From contig NC_092875.1 of assembly GCF_028372415.1 (NCBI RefSeq), positions 147,964,856-148,028,855 on the forward strand: a DNA stretch of 64,000 bases, in the 5' to 3' direction. Shown here piece by piece: positions 20,060-28,996 of the stretch (the first letter of the stretch is position 1; each line of letters starts with the position of its first letter). This stretch comes from Notamacropus eugenii (lineage: Eukaryota > Chordata > Mammalia > Diprotodontia > Macropodidae). The notes beneath the pieces were generated by a model, which saw nothing but the letters and a program-made list of their open reading frames with translations, ran no database searches and was not told where the DNA came from. The translations under genes and the position numbers were made by a program.

Positions 20060-21030
20060 TGACTTAATTGGTACCACTGAGACTCATTGAAGTAAAGCCC
20101 ATGACTAGAATATAGCTATGGATACAGAACAGATAAAAATGAGTTGGGGTGATGTGAGGTGGGGAGGAGTAGCATAGTTTATTAAGAAAATATACTTATC
20201 CAAGGAAATCCAGGACTTAGAGGATGTAGGGAGCATTTGAGTGAGAATCAAGAGAGGCAGAGAAAGTAGTGATATTATCATAGAAGGATAATACAGACTG
20301 CCTGTTTAGAAGCAAAAAATATATAAGGGGGGGAAGGAAGAAACACATGAAGAGTTTAGGAAAGAGATCACAGAGCTGCCAAGGAGGTTTAGTACTGATA
20401 GGGGATTTTAACTATTGGGACATTTGCTGTAACTCCCTCTTTGTCAGAAGCATGACAGCTGATAAATTCATAATGTGTCTTAATGATAATCTTCTTCCAA
20501 GGTAGAGAAAGCAATAAGCAGAGCTGTTGATTTGGAAGTAATTCTAACCAACCTGAGAAACTGGTTGCTGAAGTAGAAATGATGGAAGAGGAGGTGACCA
20601 TTCCAGGAAACCTAGGCATAGCCTGTCATTCATTCTGGATTTTGAGAGAAAAGACCTTAAGGAGTTCAGAGAAAGGGTGGGTAGTATTCCCTGGTCTAAA
20701 ATTCTGCAGAGAGATGGGGCTATTTCAAGAACAAATTTCTAACACCCTCAAGAAAAACTGTTCCAATAAGTTTTCTACATAAACCAATGTGGATACATTG
20801 AAAGTTTATCAGTCAACATATTGTTAAAAGGCATGTATAGAATATAGGAGCAAAAGCAAGTAATTGAGAATAAATACAAAAGAATAGTATGGTCTTTTAG
20901 AAATAGGTCAGGTACACTAAATCTCAGAATTGATTGAGACTGGTGGTGAATGCTAAAGACAACAGGAAAGTCTTTTTAAAGTCATATTGTGGACAAGAGG
21001 AAGATTAAAGATATTATGGAAGGTAGAGAG
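20060..21030 (+). mobile_element. L3/CR1 LINE, endonuclease region and downstream
   Basis: About 970 bp in sense orientation. The order follows the CR1/L3 ORF2 endonuclease: a stretch near 20400 reads LIGDFNYWDI-like (the GDFN motif of APE-type endonucleases), then gtagagaaagcaataagcag, tggaagtaattctaaccaac, tgctgaagtagaaatgatgg (near 20550), and later agaataaatacaaaagaata, gtatggtcttttagaaatag and ttgtggacaagaggaagatt (near 20990). Many stops and frame changes. It is one of the longest L3 survivors in the window. Assigned from remembered L3 consensus order. Confidence 0.6.
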
Positions 21031-21645
21031 GATAATGATGGTCGCAGTGGTAAAAGTAGTGATGATACATCTATCATACAACTTCTAGGGTTATTCCCTA
21101 ATTTGCACTCCCATTGACAGCCTCTGTCCCCAGGGGTACAACTACTACACTTGGATTTCTAGGGAATAACCTTGAGGGCCTAGATTTTTATCACTGTTGT
21201 TCTCAAGCCTTCACTGACGTGCTTCCCACTAATAATCAGCCAGTAACCTTGATTTGACTGTAGCAAAGGTATTTACTATAATGTTATTATAAGACCAGTA
21301 GGTACAAAATATTTCCCTCAGAATCCTGGGGCACACTCTCCATAAATACGTGTAGGTATATGGGAGGAGTGTGCTCAAAATTAGAGTACAAAGGTAATGA
21401 GACACATGTGTAGTACATACTTGTATATGGGGTGACTCATAGCTTCTGGAAATTGATGAACTGAAAGTTCTTCCCTGATACAGGGGTCATGTTCCTTGAT
21501 ATTGCTTCTTTTCTTAGAATGCTGTCTTTTCATATCTGCTTTGTCTCCAGCTCCTGACTGGATGCCTTGTCTTTTATTGGCCCAGTGTCTCTGGTCCCAG
21601 AAAGAAACACTGTCTGTTACTTGTGGTCCAGTGTCTTTGATGATG
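21030..21645. other. Unassigned stretch, possibly an old LTR
   Basis: Contains an inverted pair (ctagggttattccctaa near 21086, ctagggaataacctt near 21160) and, on the minus strand, a ccaataaaagacaagg stretch (about 21571-21586) that could be a polyadenylation region. The evidence is too thin for an element call. Confidence 0.2.
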
Positions 21646-21742
21646 TAAGTTGAGGGGGAGGGGGTAAAGAGAGAGAGGGGAAGGGAGAGTTGGAGGAGAG
21701 GGGGAGAAAAGAGGAGGAGAAGGAGAGAGAGAGAGAGATCCT
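21645..21742. repeat. GA-rich low-complexity tract
   Basis: Purine-only units (gagaga, ggagga) over about 95 bp. The minus-strand frame here is a Ser/Leu/Pro string. Confidence 0.85.
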
Positions 21743-22260
21743 TACAAATAGAAAATAGAGGCAAAATTACTGAATTCTTATTTTGCTTCTGTTTTCTATT
21801 TTTAATAGCAATATTTTTCTGATAATGTTCAGTGACTATGAGTTATAGACTGTTACTATTTCCAAAGAATTTCAGTTGAGGATTACCAAAGTGGCAAAGG
21901 GTAGGGGTATAGTAGACATGAGCAGATTGAGACATAACAAACAAGAGATTACACAGAAGAAACAATTTATATAAGGGATGTTATTGAAGAAAATCATGAA
22001 CAAAAAATGAACTCATCATATGGTGAGAGTGAGAGATAACCAATGAACAATCATGTGCTCCCTTAGTATTCTCACTATGGCAAGAGAACACAAAGAAGGT
22101 GGTCAGTGGCTAACCCCCTTTGGCAAACCTATGGGAATCATGAACAAGAGTCCCATAAAATGGATAGTCATAGATTAACTGCTGTCTCCATTGTTGGAGG
22201 GAGTACTCCCATGAGGGAAATTTCTCTGCCTGGGAAAATTATTTTCAGACTAGAAAGGAT
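21742..22260. other. Unassigned; possible RTE/BovB 3' UTR remnant
   Basis: Positions about 22010-22230 (tgtgctcccttagtattctc, cctatgggaatcatgaacaa, agagtcccataaaatggata) have the look of a LINE 3' UTR. I cannot place it with certainty. Confidence 0.25.
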
Positions 22261-22261
22261 A

Positions 22262-22382
22262 GAATCAATCAATCAATAAGTATGTATTCTCTACTTAATC
22301 AATAATACGCATTTAATAAAAAGGCAAAAATAAAACAGTCTCTTCCCTCTATGAACTTATATTCTAGAACAAAAATTGTCAT
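22262..22382 (-). mobile_element. L2 fragment (antisense)
   Basis: aatcaatcaatcaataagta start, aaaacagtctcttccctcta, tgaacttatattctagaaca. Confidence 0.6.
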
Positions 22383-22639
22383 TAGGAAGTTTAAACCTAA
22401 GATAAGTAAAAATATGATAAGAGAATACCTTGTTTTGCACAAGAAGTTTGAGTCACCAGGAAGGAATATTGAAATAAATAGTTGATATGTTTGTGGAGTC
22501 AATGCTGGTCATCTGTGGAAAGATCATAGATAATGAAATATGCAGCAAGTTTGGAGAAAAGCAAATGTGAATTTTTTAAAAGTAAAACAAAAATTGAACA
22601 ATGAAGTCTATAAATGTTAGGCTGGTGATCTTGGACTTT

Positions 22640-22736
22640 GGTCAGTTTTATCTCTTCCATGAAGCCTTCCTTGACTACTCTAGCCTTCCTTGATGTCCTT
22701 TTTCTCTGAATTCTATAGTACTTAATGTCCATACCA
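22640..22736 (+). mobile_element. L2 3' region fragment
   Basis: Sense: tctcttccatgaagccttcc, ttgactactctagccttcct, tctatagtacttaatgtcc. Confidence 0.6.
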
Positions 22737-22739
22737 TAC

Positions 22740-22938
22740 AGTATTATTATTACTCATTTAAATTCATGTAGCATTTTAAAGTTTTCTTGCATTGGCTAAA
22801 GTGATTCACACATTTTATAGATGAGGAAACTGATGTTCAAGAAGTTAAGGGATTTACCCAAGGTCATACAGTTAGTAAAGGTCAAAATGTCAAAGGCAGA
22901 ATATGAACTTAGGTCTTCCTGAATACTTAACTATCCTG
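22740..22938 (-). mobile_element. MIR SINE
   Basis: Antisense: catttaaattcatgtagcat, cacattttatagatgaggaa, ggtcatacagttagtaaagg, atatgaacttaggtcttcct. Confidence 0.78.
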
Positions 22939-22944
22939 TTCCCA

Positions 22945-23066
22945 GTTTAGAAAATTTTTTTAAAATTTTGAGTTCCAAATTGTCACCCTCCTTCCCCTCT
23001 CCCCTCATTGAGAAGGTAAATTGATAATTTGATAAAGGTTATACATGTGCATTAACTGACTGAATT
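22945..23066 (-). mobile_element. L1 3' end, severely 5'-truncated
   Basis: Antisense tail: aatttttttaaaattttgag, ttccaaattgtcaccctcct, ctcccctcattgagaaggta, ggttatacatgtgcatt. Confidence 0.7.
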
Positions 23067-23069
23067 AAC

Positions 23070-23143
23070 TTCTTATCCCTCATCTGTAAGATGAAGGAGT
23101 TGGACTAGATGACCTAATTCTCCATCTATGATTCCATGACTGG
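23070..23143 (+). mobile_element. MIR3 3' fragment
   Basis: ctcatctgtaagatgaagga, gttggactagatgacctaat, ccatctatgattccatgac. Confidence 0.65.
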
Positions 23144-23230
23144 GTCCTATCCAGACTATCATCTTCCCCTAGGATAGAGAGCCAATCCCTACAATCTCCT
23201 TCCTACACCTGCTACATATCAGATACAAGA

Positions 23231-23550
23231 GGGGCAAGTAGGTGCTACAGCGGATGAAGCACCAGTTCAGGAGTCAGGAGGACCTGAATTCAAATCTCAC
23301 CTCAGATACTTGACACTCACTAGCTATGTGACCTTGGACAAGTCACTTAACCCCAACTGCCTCATCCTGGGTCATCTCCAGTTATCCTGATGAATATCTG
23401 GTCACTGGATTCAGATGGCTCTGGAGGAGAAATGAGGCTGGGGACCTGCACAGCCCTCCCTCACTCAAAAAAAAAAACAGTCAAGTGAAAATCATGTCAT
23501 TATTTCTCTGATGGCATGGTCTTCTTTGGCAACAAAGGACAAACACACAC
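23231..23550 (+). mobile_element. Complete tRNA-head SINE with RTE-like tail (320 bp)
   Basis: Flanked by a perfect 13-bp target duplication atcagatacaaga (23218-23230 and 23551-23563), so the element is bounded exactly. Its head is tRNA-like, with a B-box-like gaattcaaatctcacc and the CORE-type gtgaccttggacaagtcact. The middle is the marsupial block tcctgggtcatctccagtta, tctggtcactggattcagat, ctgcacagccctccctcact. The 3' end (tgatggcatggtcttctttg, then gcaacaaaggac) ends in a short (AC)n rather than poly-A. That end resembles the 3' end of the LINE at 25318, which suggests mobilisation by an RTE-type LINE. The perfect target duplication makes it one of the younger SINEs here. Confidence 0.92.
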
Positions 23551-23562
23551 ATCAGATACAAG

Positions 23563-24680
23563 ACCTGAAACATCTGGATCATGCATTCCGGAGGTGGTAA
23601 AGGGCAATTCACCAAGTTCTTTATGTTAGCTATTAAAATGCATTCTTCATCTTAAGCTAGGAACTTCTCCATGTCTAGACAGAACTTCCCTTTCTTGGTA
23701 TTCTGCACCCCAAGGAAGATCTGAATCCATCTGAGGAAAGGGTCTGGGCAATGGGGGGTCATGCCTAAGTTTGAAATCCTGGATATTATAAAAGTCTCAA
23801 AGAAATTCAAGAGATCTAGGTTTCTGAGGGCAAGAGTGTAGAGCAGAAGGGAGGGCTTGAGATTCCTGTAGACTAGACCCTCTTCCAACACTCATAGATA
23901 TTGTCAAACTGTTGGTCCTCATGGGAAATTCCAGTGACTAAGTCTATGATGTGGGACTGCTTTGGAGACTGCATTTGACATTCTGGTTCCCCTATCCAAT
24001 GGGGCGGGGCACGGTACCTAATACCCTTGAGTATTGTCCCAAGGGCATTAAGGGAGTTGCCTGGATACATGTGGAGGAAGTTACATTTCCCTCCCTACTT
24101 TCCCAGGGACAGAGAGGAAGTGGTAGTAGCTGTTGATAGTCCTGGGAATTCTGCTTCATCTTTTAGCATTTAGGGAATTTGCCAGACTTGTTCAGTGGTA
24201 GTCATTCAGCTCTGTATTGAATTTTCTGGTGTCTCTTGGGACTGCTAACAATTCCATTTGCTTCAAATAGAGCTGAATCAAACTTGTACCTCCTATTTCA
24301 GGCAACTATGATCACCAGAGAGTCCCCATTTGCTTATTAAGCAAGTATGGTATCATCCTGTATTATTATCTGCATATGTTCCTTATGTATCTACAACACT
24401 GGGAATTCCATGAAGACAGGATCATGCCTCCCTTTCTTAAACTCTGTATCTAGCAAAGCTTTGAATTAATGATCTCAGTCTAACACTTGGCTTCCTTCTA
24501 AACACCAAGCCACTTTGGCAAGAAACACTTTGCTTTCTAAAGGCCACTCTACCCCCCAGAGGTCCAAGACATACTTTCAGCAGATGTATTCAGATCCTGG
24601 GCTCTACCTGCATGAGCAATAGAGTTGGTGGAGCTGCTTGCTCATGTATTAGTAGTATTATACCCAGATATAGCCTAAAA
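23563..24680. other. Unassigned, apparently unique stretch
   Basis: Over 1.1 kb with no repeat I can recognise and no credible gene. Short frames on both strands overlap (79, 65 and 61 codons) without domain features. This is among the least repetitive blocks of the window. Confidence 0.4.
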
Positions 24681-24775
24681 TCATATAGTGTTAGAGATGG
24701 AATAATCTGGTAGATGTTCAGATTACCCAAAATGACCCCTGAACTTGTAGTTTGGAAAACTGAGACTCAAAGAAG
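24680..24775 (-). mobile_element. Possible MIR3 remnant
   Basis: tcatatagtgttagagatgg, aactgagactcaaagaagct. Weak. Confidence 0.35.
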
Positions 24776-24784
24776 CTGTCTTGA

Positions 24785-24895
24785 CTGTTTCCCTTAGGTC
24801 ATTATAATATGGAAATGGAAAATTCATATATGCCTATATATGTTTTATTTATAATATGTATTCAATAAAGTGTATGTCTATCAATCATAATTTCA
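24785..24895 (+). repeat. Unclassified repeat, copy 1
   Basis: Matches 32393-32500 in the same orientation: cattataatatggaaatgga against gactgtaatatggaactaca, then gttttatttataatatgtat against cattttatttatgatactta, then attcaataaagtgtatgt against attcaatcaaatatgtcc. I do not recognise the family. The aataaa at the centre could belong to a retroelement end. Confidence 0.5.
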
Positions 24896-25222
24896 ATGCA
24901 TCTTTCCCATAGCTAGAGTTATTCCTTTTAACCTCTGTTGGAATTTCTACTTATTCAACCCAACACTATTGTCCAATAAAAACACCCTTTTCTCTGATTT
25001 CAGGCCCATTGTTCTGTTGAATATTGCATTCAAGCCCTTCCCTGTATTGACAGGACTCACAAGGTAGACCCCTTAGGGATGAACAAGTGAGAGGATAGTG
25101 TTGAAAATGACTTACTCAGCACAGACTAGTTATTTTGCTATGACTGTTTATTGAGGACAAGTTGGCTTTCCAATCTGAGAAGGATTTGTAGTCCCTGATC
25201 ATTCATTCAGTAAGATACTATT
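24895..25222. other. Unassigned stretch
   Basis: No element recognised. Confidence 0.3.
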
Positions 25223-25224
25223 AG

Positions 25225-25317
25225 GTACCTACTACATTTAGCACAGTACTTGACACATGGTAGGTGCTTAATAAATGTTTATTGTACTGGATGGTATTGT
25301 CAGGCAATGTGTTAGAT
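25225..25317 (+). mobile_element. L2 3' end, then an L2 antisense piece
   Basis: Sense L2 terminus (tacctactacatttagcaca, cacatggtaggtgcttaata) to about 25295. Then caggcaatgtgttagatgtt (25301-25320) is antisense L2 that continues beyond the LINE at 27275. Confidence 0.65.
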
Positions 25318-27275
25318 GTTAGGTTGTTGTCTGTTTTTTGAAGAGGACCAAAATGACATCACCATGCTAAAGTGAAGTTTCAATATGTCTGACTGTGACT
25401 GAACAGACCAATATGAACTCAGAATACTCTATCAGAAGTTGGGCACAGATAATCCATATGAATATTTGGGATGGATACTCCAAATTTGTGCATCCTGTGT
25501 TTACTTTGTGTTATTTCAATTCTGCTTTGCTCATAGAGCACAGCACCCTTTCTGATGTGGGCATGCCATGCTGAGTAGTCTTGTGCCAGTGTCTCCCATG
25601 TTGCACAGTCAAATACAAAGTTCTTGAGAGAGACTTTGAGAGTGTCCTTGTATTGCTTCTTCTGACCACCATGTGATTGCCTTCCCCATGTGAGTTCTCC
25701 ATAAAATAGTCTTTTTGGCAAGTGTACCTTCTGCAGTCAAACAACGTGCTCTCTGAAGCATAGTTTGAATGCTTGGCAGTTCAGCTCGAGCAAGGACTTC
25801 AGTGTCTGGTACCTTATCCTGCCAGGTGATCCTCAGAATCTTCCTAAGACAGTTCAAGTGGAAGCGATTCAGTTTCCTGGCATGACGCTAGTAGACTGTC
25901 CATGTTCCATAGGCACACAACAATGAGGTCAGCACAATGCCTCTGTAGACCTTCATTTTGGTAGTCAGTTTAATACCTCTTCTCTCCCAAACTTTTCTTC
26001 CGAAAAACCTCATTGTCAATGTGTACATCCCTGGAAAGTACCCTGCCAAGGTAGGTGAACTTATCCACAGCATTCAAAACTTCTCCATTTGTTGTAACTG
26101 ATAGTTCCATGTATGGTTGGTGTGGTGGTGGTTGATGGAGCACCTGTGTTTTCTTGGTGTTAATTATTAGGCCAAAATTAGCACAGGCAGCAGAGAATTG
26201 ATCTATACTTTGTTGCATCTCAGCTTCAGAGGCTGCATTGAGTGCATAATAATCTGCAAACAGAAAATCATGCACCAACACTCCCTCCACTTTACTCTTA
26301 GCTTGTAGCCTTTTCAAATTGAAGAACTTACCATTAGTACAGTAGTTGACCTTGATGCTGTGTTCATCCTCATTGAAAGCATTTGACCACATGGCTGAAA
26401 ACATCATGGTAAACAAGCACACAGCCCTGTTTCACTCCATTGGTGACTGGGAAGACATGAGAGCATTGTCCATTATCTAAAACCCGGGCAAACATGCCAT
26501 CATGAAATTGATGTACAATATTGATGAATTTCTCTGGGCAGCCAAATTTTGACATAATTTTCCATAAGCCCTCATGGATAACAGTGTCAAAGGCCTTGGT
26601 CAGATCTACAAATGTTGTGTACAGACCTCTGTTCTGCTCCTGGCATTTCTCCTGGATTTGTTGGGCAACAAACACCATATCGACTGTTCCTCAACCCTTT
26701 CTGAAGCCACACTGTCTCTCAGGTAGATGACCATCTTCCAGGTAAAGGAACAGCCTATTAAAGAGGGCTCTAGCAAGAATTTTGCCAGCAGTGACTGAGA
26801 GAGAGACTCCCCTGTGATTGTTGCAGGACAATCTATTCCCTTTACCTTTATAGAGATGGACAATGGTGGCATCCTTGAACTTCTAGGGGATAACTTCCTC
26901 TTGCCATATAACCTGCAAAATTTCAGTTAACTTTTGTATGAGCAATGGTCCCCCTACCTTGTAAATTCAGCTGGAATAGAATCAGCACCACATACTTTGC
27001 CACATGAAAGGAGCCTCATGACCCTCAAAACCTCTTCTTCGATCAAAAGTTCAGCTAAGGCGGGATTGACTTCAACCTGAGCTCAACGGTCCATGGCCTC
27101 CGCATTGATTGATGATGGTCTGTTGAGAACACCATGGAAGTGTTCAGCCCATCTCTCTAGGATCATGTCCTTATCACTAATCAATGTGGCTCCATCAGCA
27201 CTGAGTAGTTGTGATGCACCATAGATTTTTGGTCCATAAATAGCTTTCAGAGAATCAGATACGACCAAAAAGTAG
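25318..27275 (-). mobile_element. RTE-like LINE, reverse transcriptase and C-terminus (decayed)
   Basis: A ~1.96-kb 5'-truncated non-LTR LINE on the minus strand. Reading 5' to 3' (descending): an upstream block with DMILERWAEHFHGVLNRPSS (about 27165-27105), RT motif A FVDLTKAFDTV (about 26612-26580), motif B GVKQGCVL (26438-26415), motif C FADYYALNA (about 26260, where the canonical FADD has become FADY), EAEMQQSIDQFSAACANFGL, then KFTYLGRVLS, a VWERRGIKL-like block, LRKILRITWQDKVPDTEVL (about 25845) and a QKKQYKDTLKVSLKNF block (near 25650). The reading frame is broken into at least five pieces. The 3' end (minus strand) is gatgtcattttggtcctctt with no poly-A, as in RTE-type elements. It sits inside antisense L2 sequence (left flank about 25301, right flank from 27276). 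The clade name is inferred. Confidence 0.85.
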
Positions 27276-27345
27276 TTTCTGCCCTCTGGAGATCACATTC
27301 TACTGGGAAGAAAACAATGTCAACACAAAACATATAGAAAGTTGA
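27276..27345 (-). mobile_element. L2 fragment continuing after the LINE
   Basis: gtttctgccctctggagatc, acattctactgggaagaaaa. This is the antisense L2 block expected right after the piece ending at 25317, so the LINE inserted into this L2. Confidence 0.65.
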
Positions 27346-28095
27346 GTGAAAAAAAAAAGATGGATATAAAGTAATTTTTTGGGAGGGGGGATAGATGAGG
27401 AATGATCAGCTAAATCCAACTGTACCAGTTACAAACTGGGATTGGAGAATTGATCTGATGGGTGGAATACTCCCTGCTGGGACCAGAATTCAGGCAAACA
27501 GGCATGAGATATGATTTGTTCACTTCACAACTTTTCAGTCTCTAGTGACTCTCCCATGACTCTCCCTCCCTCATTCAACACTAAATGAATGTTTACTAAG
27601 AACACTAACCCTCATCAGAATTTTAAAGGATAGTGATAGTTTAAGTTGCTGACCCACAGAGCAAATATGGGATGGCAAATAGACAAAAACATATTCACTT
27701 GATTATATTCAATTCAGAAACTTCTGAGATGGACTATGACCTCTCCCTCAATCTCTCTATTCTAGAGACAGTGTGTTTTAGTGGAAGGAGTGTTGCACAC
27801 AGTGCTAGGCACTTTTGGAGAGGTGGTAAGCTACAAGTGGAGCATGAGAGATCCATTTTCAGACTTGACCACTGTGTTGAATTGTCTTGTTTGACTTTAA
27901 TTACTTGTTAGCAGGGAGGGGTTTTAATTTTGGAATGGTAAGACTGGGGCTCAGTTAGTGGATAGTGATAGAGATATAAAAAATAAAAAAGTATTAATAG
28001 ATAAAACACCTAAGAAATTAGAAGAAAGCAAAAAAAAGTTCAGAAGTGGACACTCAAAAAAGCAATTTTATGGCTATTGGTGTTAAACTGAATAT
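27345..28095. other. Unassigned stretch
   Basis: No repeat or gene recognised except an A-run near 27349 and G-rich gggaggggggatag near 27381. Confidence 0.35.
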
Positions 28096-28097
28096 AC

Positions 28098-28400
28098 AGT
28101 GGAGGGGGGGAGGAGAGTGTCTGTAATATATGCCTGTAATCCCCACTATTGGATAGGCTGAGGCTGCTGTCCCCATTGAATTCAGGAGCTTTGAGCTGCA
28201 GTAGGGTTAAAGCTGATCAAATATCCTGGCTAAGTCACCAAAATTATGAAGCCAAGAAAATGGGGGTCCACCATGCTGCCTAAGGAGGAGAAAACCGACT
28301 CAAGTGGGGAAAATTTAGCTGGTCAGTGAGTAGTCTCTGCTCTTTCAGCTCCAACAAGATAGGAAGGATCAGTTTCAAAAACAAAACAAATAAAAAATTT
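28098..28400 (+). pseudogene. 7SL (SRP) RNA retropseudogene
   Basis: The sequence follows 7SL RNA over nearly its full length. The Alu-domain 5' part has tgcctgtaatccccactatt, ggctgaggctgctg and caggagctttgagctgcagt. The S-domain part has gctgatcaaatatcctggct with aagtcaccaaaattatgaag, then ggtccaccatgctgcctaag, gaggagaaaaccgactcaag and ggtcagtgagtagtctctgc. These correspond to the 7SL stretches around gccgatcgggtgtccgcact, gggggaccaccaggttgcct and gctgatcagtagtggg. It ends in an A-rich tail (aaaacaaaacaaataaaaaa, about 28378-28398), as expected for LINE-mediated retroposition. The 5' end carries an extra or duplicated gtctgtaata stretch. Roughly a quarter to a third of positions differ, so it cannot be a functional SRP RNA. 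It contains the S domain, so it is not an Alu-type dimer. Confidence 0.82.
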
Positions 28401-28554
28401 TACATTAATACACACTCATAAAAGCCCCAACTTACATAAGTTCACCATTTCACATATAATACTCTTGTTTTGTCCTTTGTATATTGAAATTTGTTGATGA
28501 TTGTTAAGTTCATAATAAAAGAGAAAAAAATACAGAAAAAACAATCCTTCCTTG

Positions 28555-28687
28555 GTGAGTAGCTGCATGACTGTGAGAAAGTCTTTTAAACCTATAGAAA
28601 CCTGTTTCCTCATTTGTTAAATAGGGATAATATTTATAATATAGACCTTAAAGGGTTGTTATAGGGGTCAAAAGAAAAATGTTAGCA
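28555..28687 (+). mobile_element. MIR SINE
   Basis: Sense: gtagctgcatgactgtgaga, gtttcctcatttgttaaata, aagggttgttataggggtca. Confidence 0.68.
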
Positions 28688-28689
28688 TT

Positions 28690-28928
28690 TGCTAGATTTT
28701 TTTTCTCTCTTTGCCTCTCCTCCTTTCACTTTTCCCTCCTTCTTTCCTCCATTTCTGACTTCTTCTTTGCCCTCCACCTCTCTCATTTCCTCCCATCCTT
28801 TCTTTTCTTTTCCTCCCTCCCTCCCTCCCTTCCTCCCTTCCTTCCTTCCTCCCTCCCTTCCTTCCTTCCTTCCTTCCTTCCTTCCTTCCTTCCTTCCTTC
28901 TTTTTTTCCTTCCCCTCCTTCTTTTCTA
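28690..28928. repeat. Pyrimidine tract with a (CTTC)n microsatellite
   Basis: CT-rich from 28700, becoming near-perfect (TTCC)n/(CTTC)n between about 28808 and 28905. The overlapping Ser/Pro/Leu/Phe frames are artefacts. Confidence 0.93.
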
Positions 28929-28996
28929 AACTAAAGAAAAAATAAAGAAAACACACACAGAATCCAGGATGATTTTTATAAAATGTAAAAAGTTAG

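Noticed and set aside
21086-21172. Inverted pair ctagggttattccctaa / ctagggaataacctt as transposon ends
   Set aside because: Only 15-17 bases apart by about 60, without target duplication or a recognisable core. Too weak for an element call.
23231-23300. tRNA gene
   Set aside because: The B-box-like sequence belongs to the tRNA-derived head of a SINE bounded by target duplications. No complete tRNA fold or paired acceptor stem is visible. The same holds for MAR1 and MIR heads.
28098-28400. Functional SRP RNA gene, or an Alu element
   Set aside because: Too diverged and A-tailed for a working 7SL gene. It contains the S domain, so it is not an Alu or B1.
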